Positions 44,797 to 57,896 are shown, counted from the stretch's first letter. The stretch: 64,000 bases of DNA from Coriolopsis trogii (GCA_020543525.1 JAHYIO010000003.1:2914001-2978000); one strand, 5' to 3'. Numbers and translations: made by a program. The notes: generated by a model not told the origin, from the letters alone.

Positions 44797-47700
44797 CACG
44801 TTGGTGATCGTCTGAAGGGAAGTGTGCAGCCGGTTGGAGATGCGGAGGGAAGGTGTGTTCGTCGTCGGTTTATGGTGGGCTGGCAAGCCTCTTCGCCGCC
44901 GTCGATGACTGCACCACTGGGAGCGACATACCCTCTTCCGAATCGCAAGTCGTCTGCTTGCTTGCAGCAACACCGTGCTCGGATTGACTGATCGACCTCC
45001 CCTTTTTTTTCTGTCTCACCTGTCAAAACTGTGCGTTTGCATCGGGCTGCCAGGCTGTGGCTGCGTTGGTTGTACCGGTGTGGCGAGCGCGGCTCGGCAT
45101 TGTGTGATATTTCCTGACGTCGGCTGGAAATTCTCGTGCAAAGTATCCAACGGTCCTCGGATGCGTGCATAGTGCACGTGTAGACGCAGTTTGTTTCATG
45201 CGGATCCCGGGCTACCATTGAACTGAGACAGCCTGGTGTAGCCTACCTGGTATCACGAACTGGCTGTACAGCCGATACATAGTAGAGATACCCAGTAGTA
45301 AACCCACGCTGCCAGTCTCTGTAGCTGAAGGTAAGTATTAGTTGTGCGCGTCGTTTGCAGGTGTATACTAGAAGAGAGACTCCACCAGTGTACTACCAAG
45401 GTGATATGTGGATTCTGGCACATATCAAGGCCATGGGCAAGAACTAGCTTCCACATGGAGCCTGTCGCAGAGCAATGTGATAACAGAATGCGTGCAGAGA
45501 CCGAACCTGAGACGCCATGCTATGTAGGCGAGGACTCAGGAGTCGTCGCATCGTCTCGCCCAAGACTACACCGGAGTAAATGCACGACAAAAGCTCTCCC
45601 ACCCGCGGCGTCGAAGGCAGAAACGCCTCGGTAATGATCCCAACGGCGATGCTACCACCTCCCTCCGTGCACATCCGCCTCCCACGTCCCCAGGGTCCAC
45701 GCTCGCGTCTTGAAACGAGAAGGGATGTCCGGGGTCACGGGCGATGGAACAGGAGGGCACGCATGCACCGAGTGCGACGGCGTGGCCAGCAGCGAATTCA
45801 GCGAAGACATAGAGTATGCGCCTGCGAGACCCTGCGTAGTGCGTCAGAACCGATCGATTATCGGCCGGTGCTTCTGTACCCCAGAGTATCGTCTAATTCG
45901 CTGCGCGAAGAAACAAAGAACGCGGTGAGCTAACAGGGGCTCTCAGGCGAGGACTGGGGTAGGTCAACCGTCATTCGTTCGTTGACAAGTGACAAGGCGC
46001 CTGTTTGTCTGGGTGTAGAGGTACATATGGCGTATGTCGCTCGCCATCGGCCGGCCTCGACAGGAACGATAAGCCAGAGGGCATGTGTCTGCCTTGCCCT
46101 TGACCCGGAGAGAGGAAGTCCATGGCGTGCGTGCGAACGCCCCACAGCGGCCGACGGCCAGAGCACGTCACACGACGAGGGCTTCTCTCTGGCAGGCGCA
46201 CATCAGAGAGCGCATCGCCCTCGTCGTGGACAGACTGGAAACGTCGAGAAGGCGCGCACGGTGCGTCTGGAGAAGCCCTCGCTGCAAATCCGGACAGGAA
46301 CACGTACGGTCTACGTACGTACACGCAGTGGCCACAGCTCGGGGATCTCGATTAGACCGCCAGGTGCCTCGAGTCCTCACTGGGCTGTCATGCGCCAGCC
46401 CTCGAGCTCTCCGGAGATGAACGTGGAAGAGCCGCCGGGGGTTGGATGAGAAAGTACCGCCGATCCGTCGCCGCCTGTGCCACGGCGTCCGAAAGTCAGC
46501 TTGACGCGTCCGTCCAGCGATCCTCCCGCTCCGAGCGCGCACTGTATTGCATCGGAAGGCGCATAGTCGGTCATGTGGAGCCGCCCTCAATACAGGTACG
46601 AACCTCTTCGATGGACACGGAGAGTCTCGTGCGAGTCGGACGGGACATAATATGACATCTGTACAGGTCGCAAATTCAGTAACACTGTTGACACTTGATA
46701 ACACACATCAAACTTACGCCGCTGCGGGTATTCTGTATGTCATAGAGCAAAGGAGTGGCGGGAGTCCACCCTCCTTGGCAGACGCAGCCGCCCTCGGGTG
46801 CGTCTCATACGATGAAGCCGCCCGTGCCAAGTGCCCCGGCAGACGATGAACGTAAAAGGTCGAGGAGAAGCGCGAGGCCGACTGACTATTGCAGCGGTCG
46901 TCGCAGACGACGGTGGGAGTACCGACGTTGGGGAAGGAACAAGTGATGGCTGGGCGTGACGAATCGACGTACGACGTCGCTGGGATGTGCACGTGAGCCA
47001 ACCTATGAAACATCAGGTGCGTGCTGGCTCTTCGCGCGAGGAGGGGACAGTGACCGCCGGACGGGTGTAGACGGATGGACAGCACAGGTGAACCATCTTC
47101 GGCGCCTCGTTTAGGCCAAGTGACCCTCGATTCAAGGCAAGAAGCGGTGGCTGGGATCCCACCGAGCGACGACGGCGTGAGAGCCCCCTGCTGAGAGAAA
47201 GTAGAACAGGGAAGAGGATGAATGCTCACCATACGTCATGCAGACACCTCTCGCGCATTCGAGCATTCGAGCACTCGAGTCCAGGCAGCATACGACTCTT
47301 CTGTCGCCCATGAGGTGCGTCGCAAGACCACGTACGAGTGGGAATTGAGGTAGTCTAGAGTGAAGAGGGGTGGTAATGCGCCCGTTGCTTTCCCTTCAGG
47401 TGGTCAGCAGCCACAACGAGTCGCGTCGGCTATTAGTGGAAGCAAGATGATGATGATGATAGTTTGTTATTATCCAGTGGGCAGGCGAACAAGCGCACAA
47501 ACACTGCTGTCTTTTCTGTTATTACATAATACCCCCGCAATCATACCCAGCGTCCCAACCTCCGTCGAACTCCGCATACGCAATACACGTCGAACGCGAG
47601 TGGGAAGGGATATGGTCATCACTGATCGCTCCGCTTCCACGGCCTTGCTTCCCAACGTGGTAACTGCATTTCTCACGCTAACGGGAATCCACCCGCGCGT

Positions 47701-47912
47701 TCCCACTCCTCGCAAATTCCACCGCCCCAAACTGGTTGGCGGGGTTTGCAATTTCGCGTTCCGCCCTACAGTTTTCAGGCGGCGCTGTGCAATCGGGTCG
47801 GTCCGGCTCCGTTGCAGGCCCCACGTGTCTTCTTCGGCTGGTCCCGGATAATCGATGGTGGAAGATGAAGAGATAAGGAATGGTGGTGGAAGGAAATACG
47901 GCATGAACAAGG
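44797..47912. other. start of a gene desert, no gene recognised
   Basis: About 3.1 kb of GC- and CpG-rich DNA. Open frames are plentiful but Arg/Ser/His-rich in all six frames, without domain motifs or consistent introns. A short ATTCGAGC-type tandem (about 47254-47280) occurs. I see no transposase, reverse transcriptase or RNA gene here. Confidence 0.5.
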
Positions 47913-47997
47913 TGGGCCCGGCGGGGATCGAACCCGCGGTCCTGCTGCAAGGGCAGTGGACCCTCCACGCGACTCTGCCGCTGAGCCACGCGGGCCC
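47913..47997 (-). tRNA. tRNA-like gene, isotype unresolved
   Basis: On the minus strand a perfect 7-bp acceptor stem GGGCCCG/CGGGCCC encloses an A-box match TGGCTCAGCGG and a T-arm GCGGG-TTCGATC-CCCGC that contains the B-box. Length is 85 nt, about 12 more than an intronless tRNA. There are two extra nucleotides between the acceptor and the D-stem. The anticodon arm does not fold cleanly: possible stems are GTGGA/TCCAC or GGTCC/GGACC, and candidate loops CTTGCAG or TTGCAGC would suggest Ala(TGC) or Cys(GCA). It may be a tRNA with a short intron or a degenerate copy. Both pol III promoter boxes look intact. Confidence 0.6.
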
Positions 47998-49748
47998 TAG
48001 TGGAAGCAAGACTCGAGGCTGGGAACTTCGAACCCCCATCGTGACGGAGAGTCACCGACGGTCACATCTTACCAATACTTCCCCCGGGATGCTCATCGAG
48101 TACACGCTTGCCGGCGAGCGCGGAGGCGCTCGTTCACGATTTGGAGGAGTAGGTTCAGAACGCGGGCGGGCCTGGATTCCGTCTCTCCGTGGTTCCGCCG
48201 GCTAATGGGAATAACCCCTGGCAGATTCGCCAACCTGGAGAGTTGAGTACGCGCAGCACAACTAGATAATAGCCCACATAACAGACCTGCACAGCCGGGA
48301 CCTTCCAAATAAGCATGGTCAGAAGAAGGACGTCGGAGGGAGTAGACTGTGAGTACTACGGTCTTCTCGCCTTTCGTTGCCGGCGCGCTCCCGATGCCTT
48401 GTACCCACCCGGCCGCACAAGAGGCCAGAACTCTACTGCGTATTGCGTGCTTTTCCCTTATAGTGCGCCGTTCGGGCTGATAAGCAGACGCGTGGAGATA
48501 ACCTGTGTCAATAAACTCACAAACCCCAGCCTCGAACGAAAGCCGGAGCGCATCATATCATCGCTGTCGCCACCAGCAGCACATACCTGCCCAAAGCAAG
48601 CACTTGAGGGAATTCGGGAGGAGGCCTCCCCGGCCTCGTCTCGGCCACAGCGTGGACGATCTGACCACTGGCAGGCGGGCAGGGGTCGGATCCGGTACGC
48701 GAGTCCGACGGAGCCTTCGCGCCAGGAAATGACCGTTCGGCCCCTCCGAGTCCAGGAGAGTTCAACGTTTAACGTTCAACGTTCAACGTCAGAGCTCCAC
48801 TCAGCCTTCAGCCCGGTGCTGCCAGCACCCAGAACGAACTGTGTTCAGTCGAGCTTGAGAGCGCGGCCACCTAGCACTGCGCTACCGCCTCCGAGTGCCC
48901 ATCCCTCGTTGGAATTCCCGCGCTCAAGACGTGCGACACTACGTAGTACAGTACTGCGCATCGCATCGTCAGCCAGATCGACAGGCAACGAGAGAGACGG
49001 AAAAGCTTCCGCGAACCTCACCGTCGCTCCCAGGTGACGGAGAGATCGACCGATGGTGCAATGAGAGCGCTGCGATTTGTCCGCCGTGGTGTATTTCCCC
49101 GCAAGGGCATCCTTGATGGAGAATACATCAATCGGAAAGTTGACGGACCCGCCACTCGGCTCCCGGGCCCGAAGAACTTCAGCGCGCGGGTCTTTTCTTG
49201 CGTTGCACTGTGCAGAAACCGGCCGTCGGGTCTCGCGGCGAACTCCCCAAGAAACATCTGTGAGAAAGAAAAAGGGTGGGGGGTCCCCGAGAATGTACCG
49301 ATGCTCACCGCGACGCAAAGATCCGTGCTGTAACTGTAGTCCGCATTCCATGCTAGCACTGATCCCTATCCGTACGTTCAGTTGTCCGCGGACGACACTG
49401 GTGCTCCCGAGTCCCGTGCTCTGATGAACGATCACGCACCGAGAAGTTGCACTCCCCAAACCACACTGGGAGAGGCTCCAACCCCTCGGGATCGCGCCCA
49501 CGCGGGAGATATCCACCCCGCTCCAGCCAAGCCGAACCTAGAAGATGTGCGTCCGTGTTCAGCGTTCAGCATGACGGCTCGGTACGCAGGGCGACAGCTC
49601 ACTCATCGTTCGGGAAAGCTAAGCGTAGTACGCAAGTTCGTTCGCTCGCGACCAACACCGGGCGACGCGCAGGCGCGAGGTACGCGCGTGCATCATTGTG
49701 ACTATGCATTCAAGGCTAGCTTGTACTGGATGCGCTCGGATGCACCGG
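47998..49748. other. gene desert, no gene recognised
   Basis: About 1.75 kb, GC- and CpG-rich, with no frame bearing a family motif. It holds one short tandem repeat (48761-48788, listed separately). Confidence 0.45.
48761..48788 (+). repeat. four tandem copies of a 7-bp unit TTCAACG
   Basis: Four consecutive units (the second reads TTTAACG) lie in the non-coding desert. This is a short slippage-prone minisatellite with no associated gene. Confidence 0.85.
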
Positions 49749-49756
49749 GCAGTGGA

Positions 49757-50420
49757 AGGACCCCCGAATATCCCTACAGATGCCTGATCCTGAAAATGGC
49801 CGTTATTGACCAGTTTGGTCCGCAACGTTTTTTGTCGTTTTGGGCCGTTTTGGTCCGCATAGCGCCTCAGCCTTCAGCGACCGCCCATTTTGGTCCGCAC
49901 CACGGGTCAGGCCTCATTGCTGCTGTCAGTGCTCATTTTCCGCTTTCTGGACCGCTGAATCACTCGGGCAGCATCTATACGACCTTCCTTGTATCCACAT
50001 ATGTACTACAGGCATATTCAGTTGTCAGTCTCGTCGTTGTCATCACCGCTCATCACCGTCACCTTTGTGGACAGCCTTCTGGCGCTTTTCCAGCTCTGAT
50101 ATAGCCTTGCGGATTCCTTCCTGTCTTTTATTGAAGAGTAAGAACGGCGGATAAAGCCGGCTAATAGCTATTGAAGTCCAATCCATGGGTTGCACTAACG
50201 GAGTTTAAAATTTGTTTGAAATCTCTATCAACCCTCGGGCGCTGGTCCGCACAGGATCAGACCTTCCGCACCCCCGCGTACATTGGTCCGCATCCTGAGA
50301 CACCCATTCTGTCGCCAGACCGCCACTTTTGGTCCGATTTCGGTTCACCCCTCGGGCCTGGCGACCACCCATTTTGGTCCGCACATTGCCCAGGCATTTG
50401 TAGGGATATTCGGGGGTCCT
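49757..50420. mobile_element. 664-bp non-autonomous TIR element with 8-bp target duplication
   Basis: The left end AGGACCCCCGAATATCCC (49757 on) is repeated inverted at the right end (to 50420), with 29 of 30 bases matching. Directly outside both ends stands the same 8-mer GCAGTGGA (49749-49756 and 50421-50428), a perfect target-site duplication. Inside are at least six same-orientation copies of a (T)TTGGTCCGC motif (about 49815-50385), possibly sub-terminal transposase-binding sites. There is no coding capacity. An 8-bp duplication points to hAT or Kyakuja-Dileera-Zisupton type transposases supplied in trans; which one cannot be decided here. Confidence 0.85.
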
Positions 50421-50428
50421 GCAGTGGA

Positions 50429-53400
50429 GGGGACCTGTTCTTGCAGCCGTGATGGAGATAAGCCTGAGGGTGCAAAGCCTCCCTTGCGCTGGGGCGCTGG
50501 GTCTATACTTGGCGCTTCCAGGCAGGAGGCTTGTGAAAAAGCAGCGAAGAATGTCAGCGAGGTACGGCAGCGAGGGAGCACTTAGTACGACTTGCAGTAC
50601 TCGTCTCTTCCCGTCAAGTCGATGCTTGGCATAGTAGACTCCTGATACTCCTCGCGACGTTGTTACTGGACGCGCGGACCCCAAAGGTTCATCGTCCCTC
50701 GAGCGCCGCGGCCCACTCACCAAGTAGGAGTCGAATCTATCGGTCCGAGCCTGTCCTGCTCGCACGACGTCAGTAAAGGTACCAGAAGCCGAGACGGATA
50801 GACATGGCACGCACGCACGCACGCACAGAGAGAGAAAAGACGCTACAACGTTTTAGCAGTCGAACGATCGTCCCTCGTCCCAGAATGGTCCCGCACTCTC
50901 GCGCCCGATCCCGAGCTTCCAGCGACTGTCGCTGGGATGCCCGCGAGGGGGAGAGAAGACCGGGCGGGCCTGCGAAAACGTCGGAGATCGCGTGGGACCG
51001 CGTCGCAGTGCGCGGGGGCCCTGCGATGGGTTGTCACCAGCGCGACGGCCAACGGCTCACTGCGTGCCTGAGCACTATATCTCTGGACAGTAGATGGACG
51101 TGTGCACGGAATCGCGGGTGGAGCATCGCGTTATGGATCACCGAGCGGGCATGCTGTGGAAGCGCAGGTGGGTACCGAAACGTTTTCGCGTTGGCCTTCG
51201 GGCTGATGTTGTTCATGCGTCTTGCCAAGAGACACCACTGGACGTCGCGGGACCGCCACTGGCCAAACATTACTGGACGTATCGCGGCTACGTCGCCCTT
51301 GCAGACGAATGGAGTGGCACGGCGTCAGCGACCTTGCAGCAAAGTACAACGACTTACCGAAAAGGAACGCGAAAGAGCACGGGGGGTACGTAAGCTCACG
51401 GCGTACGGCTCGGTGGACCTGACATGTCCGCCCGGAGAAAGATTGCAACGCGTTCTATCCATCTTGGACGTGCTTCGCCGCGATGTCGACGCAGAAGCCT
51501 CGTTCAGGCGCGACACGCCCTCCGAATCTCTCGGGACGTCCGATAAGAGTGGCATTGGACCCAAAACAGTCCTAGCGTTGGGCAATGCGGCGACGTCGCG
51601 ATGACGTTCTACAAATTGTCCCCGCTGGGAAGAGTCTTCAAGGCGCAATGAAGGTGAGCCACGACGACGCATGTGCGCTCCTCCTGTCGAACGTGTCCGG
51701 CCATTAGCGCGTCGTGTACGCGCCGCGACATGTTAGAGAGCGCATACGTACGTACCTTCGTGATCCGCCCATGAAAGACAGAAAACCAACGCAGAACCCG
51801 CAGATTGCAGCCTCCAAACGAAGCCTCGAGGCAGCAAAGCCAGAAAGCCAGTCCGACGTGCGATTCGGTGCATGTCACACTCTGGATCCTTCGCGACAAT
51901 GCCCGCACCCCAGACGCCGTCTGCAGAGTCGGTGCGATTATAGGCGCAGGGCCAGGCCATGGATGTTTGCACCACGTACGCGTGTCGAGTGCACGCCCGC
52001 GCGTCCCTGACGCGGCCTGATCAAAAACATGTACTTAGCGGAGGCCTCAGGAGCCAGGACCGCCGCTGCGTACGCGCGGTCGACACGGTCCACCCCGAGC
52101 GCCCGCCGCGCGCCCGCGTTCGCCGTTACGCGCGTCGCCTGCGCCCCTGCCGCCTGCCAAGACCGACGCGTGTCCGCCGCTGGTGGCGTAAAGCCCTCGT
52201 ATGAACCTCGTTCATGCGCCCGTGTCCGCCCGAATGGCGGTTGCGACCCAAGTTGGGGGCTGACGCAGCGTCCGGGGATCGAGAAACACGGGGCGTGGCT
52301 GACAGCCGCTTGCGCGCGTCAGGGGCAGTAAGCAGTATACGACGCGAGTACTCACGCAAGATGTGAATGCTCCGTATCGGGGTGTCAGGAGTCGTGTGTT
52401 GAGCGTGAGCTTGCTTACACGGCCAAACGGCGATTTGGTAGAGTTCTATCAGCCGAGGATTCCAAAATGATTTCAAAGGGATTTTAGAAGCATTTCTCTC
52501 AGGCGCCCCGGCAAACGCAGGCGCCAGCCGGCCTCGCTTGTAGTCTCGCTAATTGTCGCTTATCCCTGCGTAAGATTTCTGCTTATGATCTCGGAGGGCC
52601 CGGCCAAGTGTGCTGATGTCATGCCGGCTACCCGTCCTGATCTGGGAGTCAGGCTTTCCCACGGCTAAAATTCCCCATAAAAACCCCCACCCCACCGTCT
52701 GAGTCCCCTCCACTTTTTCGCCCGTCTTTGCACCTCCCTTGGTCGACTGCCTCTGTTTGGTCCTTCCCATTTGGTGAAGTTCACCCCTGTGAGTAGACCT
52801 CTATGTGTGTTGAACTACTCATTGACTATCTTCTTACAGTGCCTCAGCGACGACAAACCTGATGGCGTTGCATGCTAACTTGGCCAATACCACTTTGCTC
52901 ACTGCAGCGCACATTGTACATATATACTGTAGTTAGTTTTGTCCTGTAATGCGAATAATGATCAGTCTATTATGAGCTGGATACGATTGAGTGCTGTGAC
53001 TGAGTGGTAACCTGACCGAGAGGATGAGCGGCGACGGGTGGCCCTGCCAGTGGTGCCCGTACAGGCATGAGAAACACCAGATATGCCACGTCATCATTGG
53101 ACGGTGTGCGATGTGGGCGGGCGCTTGGCGCTCCCGATGGAGATCTATTCCAAAGCATTCGCAAAATGATCACTTTGGAATCATTTGACTAGACAATTTC
53201 GAATCGTGCGCTGGTAACACGACCAAAATGATTCCAAAATCCCACTCTTGGTAAAATTCCAAGACCCGTGTTCTGACGTGTAGGTGTGAGTACTCGGGTA
53301 GTTGGGTGCTTGATGATGAGTGACTAGTGAGGCTTGCGTAGCGACTTAGCTAACTATAATGATGCTCTCTTTCCCGATTCCCGAGAGCAGTGTCAGCGCG

Positions 53401-56400
53401 AGTGCTGCTGAGGCCCCGCGGCGCTCCGTCAGCGACCGTTCGCGCGTGCCGTTGCTTGAGGTCCGAGGCCTGCGAGTGAGCTTCGTCTCTGTCGCTACGA
53501 GGTACGTACACATACAATACGCGCACTCACCGAGACTCGAATACTGACGGCAAGCCCGGCTCCTAGACCGTCCTCCGGAAACCGCGGACCGAGCTCGTGC
53601 GCTCCAGCTGCCCGCGTGTGCTTACCGCCTTACGCGAAGAAGCTTGCTGTAAGACCGAGGTCAGAAGCGTACGTGTGTTCTCCGCGCGTCGCGATGGTTA
53701 ACGGCCACAGTGGGCTCCTGAGCATCGCAGAATCCGTGTAATGGGAAGTCGGGCGACGGATTCACCGGAAGGCGTCCGCGGCCTACAGTACGGTGGGATT
53801 CGAGAAGACGACTTTGTGATGACGCGCCTCGCCTGCTGTCTGTCGAGAACTCCTACGACCGTGTGGTGTACTGGGAAGGAGGGTCCTCTCGAGTGCTCGA
53901 ACCGCCCATCTCGCCTCGCCCGACGCAGTCAAGCTCACGAAGTCGGAAGGGCCATGTGAGCGCTACAGACCTGCGCTGCCGCGCAGCAGCACAGACTCGA
54001 GTCAAGTATACGTAGGCATTCGGCGAGCTCGTCCAGCCCTCGTTCTCCGACTCTTCTGGCGTTTTCGAGCTTTCGAAGCCTGCTGGGGTGGAATGAGGAG
54101 ACCGTCGCAAAGTTCAAACCGTCCCAAGGCGCGAAGGCTTGATGACGCACCTCCTTTTATCATGCCCAATTCAAACCCCAAAAGGAGCGCCAGAGTGGGA
54201 CTCGTCTGCGCATTCCTGTCAGCCGCGCGCGCTCCGGAGTTGACGTTGAACACGAATAGAGCTCGGTCGTGAGGGGTTTCCGCCACCGGAGGGGGATTCA
54301 GGCTCGGACGCCGACGTGCGAAGCTGATGTTCATCGGATCCTGGCTGCGCGAGTCCTACTTACGCTATAGGCGGGGGAGCTTGCGCGGACCTCAGGCATG
54401 CTCTGAGGTAGGTATGTGCTCGCTCGATCGGAGGCCTGTGGCTGCCCACTGGCGCAGGTCCGCAGCGCACGTCGCTGTCAATTCTGAATCCCTGTCGGAC
54501 TCGTTCGCTTCGCCGGTCGCGAATTGCGCGAGGGAAGCAGGGTGTCCGAGGGTCCGTCCGCGCGTAGACTCGTGAGCGCTTACAGTGGCGGCGAGCAGCA
54601 ATTCGTCCGGGCCTGATCCAACTTGCTCTAGTAGCCAGGAGGGGACCTCGGCTCGGTTTGCAGGGTCGGAAGCTTGGCCCGTTCACGTGTGAGAGCATGA
54701 AGCGTGGAACCATGTTCAGGGCTAACTCGTACGGTCCCAGTCTCCCAGAGCAGCCGCGTACCACCCGACTGTGGCCGGGGATACATAGGTCTACTGCCGG
54801 CCGCGATGAATGTGCGGGACTAGTAGGGTGCAGAACGGTATGCACAGCGCGGCTTCGACAGGGGTGTGTGGGCGAGTATGGGTCCAGTGCGGAGACGAGA
54901 ATCGTCGACAGTTTCGAAAGGGGGTTCACCGGCCAGAGTGTGCAACTCAACGCGTCGTGGTGAAGTTCATCCCTTCGTATGTGGAGAGCTGATTTCTGTT
55001 CGTCGCGGGTCCAGTCGGAGTGTGTAGATCGAGCGAGACCAACCGTTCCAGAACGACGATGCTACCAGCGTGTCGCCCCGTTCGGTGAGTTCGCTCTGCT
55101 CCATGTCGTCGTGTCGTCCGGTCTTCTAAATCCTAGGTAATGGTGGGCACTCTGAGGACCGCCCGAGTCCCGCAGTGTATGCCCAAAGTCGAGTGAACCT
55201 TGCCGGGCATCGGACGTCGGTACATGAGACTGCCACCAGAGGTCGGGTACTCCTCCGCGAAGTTCTGCGGTCCACGTCGGTCAGCCTGGGTGCACCAGTA
55301 TAGCAACCCAAAATGCTACAGTAGGAACAGCCCAGAGCGCACCTGATCGCGTGTGTATGGCCGTAGCAACAACTCCAAACGCGTCGACTGCGCCCGGCAA
55401 ACGTGAAGGCACAGGTCGAAATGAGGGTGAAGGTCCACGAAGCAGGGAATCCGCCGGCGATGGGGTCCAGGAAATGGAAGGGACTCGAACTCGCGCGTGC
55501 CCGATCCAGACTCCCGAACTTCGAAGCCTACTACCGGCGTGGGGCCTTGACGTCGGTACTAGAATCTAGAGCGTAGTGCTATAGCCGATGTTTTGACCGC
55601 CCGCCCCACGCCTCGAGTGGTGTTGGGCGAATCACAGGTCACCAGGCAGAGGACACAAGGTGTAGGCTGTCGCATGTGGGCGTGTATGGGTCCCATCATG
55701 CGGAGTGGCGGACAGCGGACAGGCGGCGCGAAATGGGATCGGCGAGACCGCAGACACGACCGACGGAATTCGGGCTCGGCCTAACGGATCCTGACAGTGT
55801 GGGGTGCAAGGTCCAGGTTTTCGATCTGACGGGCCACGGCTGGCCAAAGACAGACGGACGAGGCATGCGCGCCATTCTGCGGTCCGAAGAGACGGCGGTA
55901 TTTTCGCGTCTCGCGGAATTTTGGCTCCAGTTTAGCGCTCTTGACACTGTGACCCCTCGCGGTCGCCGATATCTGGACATCTTAGCTGCCAGGACGAGTG
56001 CGCGGGTCGTGGTCGCGGCTGTCACTGACAGTGCGTGTGCGTGTTGCATGCGAGCGAGTGTGGCCATTGCCTGGAGGCGAGGACACTCGTGCCGGAGTGT
56101 CCAAAAATATCCTACCCGCGCTATTCTTGGACGACCTGGAGGCATGCGATGAATAGAAACCGGACGGGCGATGCATGCAGGACGCGAGCGATCTCACCTG
56201 CGGACGTGGAACATGGCATGGAAGCCGCGCGGTGACAAGCGTCCGTTCGGACATGTAGAGTACAAGGCTTCAGAGCTCCAGAGGAAATGAGCGGTGTCCT
56301 AGGGTGTCCTATGGGAAAGCGAGCTGCACAGCGTCCGGATGTCGATGCGAGGCTTGCATAGTTGGCCATGAAGCGACGACGAGTTCAGCGTGCACGATGC

Positions 56401-57860
56401 CAATATCGTGCTGGGATGAGAACAAGATGAAATGAGATGAAACGCCGCCTTCCGACTCATCCGAGGTTGCCTGCTCGTGCACTGGTGAGTGAACGGGAGC
56501 GGCATACCAATATGCGCCCACACGAGTCAGCTGCTGACACGGTGCCGCTCAGAGATGGGGACGCGATGAGATTGGCACGCCTTTGCGTACACCGGGAGTG
56601 CCACGAGGATCGATCGCGATGAGCGATTGGGAGTGCGGGAAGGAGAGAAGTCGTTCAGGCCTTCTCTCGTTCTGGCATGCATGTGTGCGCGGCATTTTCA
56701 GCTGGGATATCGGCTGGCATCTGGGACGTGTCGACGTCGCGCTGCAGCTGCGGGCAGGCCAATGGGTATGCTGGTGCTGATACAACATATGGCATTAACA
56801 GCGCTTGCGGGTACAAGGTTCGGGGGCAGTGGCACACGCACAACAGAAACTCTTGGCAATGACATGTCAGCGGAAGGCGTCGTTCGGGGGTACGAGATGG
56901 AGAGATAGGATGAATCATGAGAGAGATGACGATGATTGTGTGTCTGACGGTGGACAAGCATTCGCAGACGGATACATGAGCCTGAGGCAGTACTCTTGAG
57001 ACCGATCAGGCTGTGTACATGTAGAGAAAGGAGCTCTCCGAGGAATGTATGACTCTATGAGTCGCCCTGCGCGAATGGAGAGAGAGGGAGGAGTGATATC
57101 ACAAGACCGGTCGTCGGAAGGGGAATGCAGGTAAGTGCGTCGAGGGCCGAGTCTAGACTCGGCCGTCGGTCGTTGGCTCCAGAGGCGCCGCACAAGACAC
57201 GGGTCTATCACCATATCCGTCGACTGATCGGCGGCGGGGGGCGCACGGGACACCGGATGGGTCACTCGAAAGGGAACGACGCCGGCCGGCGGGCGATCGA
57301 TCGTCGTTGCTGGCAGTGCATGCGGGGTAGCTGAGGCTATTTACTTCCGCGCACCGCCTCTCGGCGCAGTCCTTGGCTCGCGGGTGTCTTACGTCGCCTC
57401 CGGCAGAATCGACTGGGCAGAGCGGACGAGCAGGTCGGAACGCAGTGAGAGAAGGAGAGGAGAGAGGATGGGAGAAAGTCGGGAAGAGGGAGAGAGGCCG
57501 GCAAGACGCGTACGCGTCAATTGAGGCGAGATCGGGTGGGTGGAGATGGATGATGTTGGGAATCTGAGATGGCGAAGGGGCGATGGACGTGAAACGGAAA
57601 GTTGCGAATACGATTGGGCGTTGTTATGGAAAGTCCGCGCGGGATTCGAGGGTGTTCTTGGCGACATATGCGGTATGTCCGCGCAGGATTGCAGTCTGGA
57701 CATGACACTGTCACGGCCGAGGGGCGACAGCGGGGAGGGCAGGAGGTACGAGTGGGCTGGAGGGGAAGCGGACGTGTTCGAGTGGGAAAGCAGGTTGAAC
57801 GTAATGGACGCACGTGTTAGCGCAGGAGAGCGGGAGGGGAGGACCCCGGGGAGCGCAGGA
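50429..57860. other. gene desert, about 7.4 kb without a recognisable gene
   Basis: GC- and CpG-rich DNA with many short Arg/Pro/Ser-rich frames in all phases, none with family motifs. Islands of A/T-rich sequence occur at about 52430-53260. There a TATA-like CCATAAAAACC (about 52674), a C/T-rich run and a well-formed intron-like GTGAGTAG...CTTACAG (about 52790-52840) precede a short frame MALHANLANTTLL. This could be a gene or LTR remnant. I see no reverse transcriptase, integrase or transposase. Confidence 0.45.
50807..50826 (+). repeat. (GCAC)5 microsatellite followed by a short AG run
   Basis: Five GCAC units are followed by AGAGAGAGA. A simple sequence repeat in non-coding DNA. Confidence 0.85.
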
Positions 57861-57896
57861 TGCTTGGCAGTGACTGCATTGACGGGAGCGAGAGCC

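Noticed and set aside
47470..48205. Frames on both strands across the tRNA-like sequence (for example plus-strand VGPAGIEPAVLLQGQW and minus-strand RVAQRQSRVEGPLPLQQDRG)
   Set aside because: Peptides of this kind are the familiar translation of tRNA genes; the tRNA-like fold explains the open frames.
52452..53265. A third TIR element bounded by CCAAAATGATT repeats
   Set aside because: The repeats are direct and imperfect rather than inverted, and no target duplication is visible.
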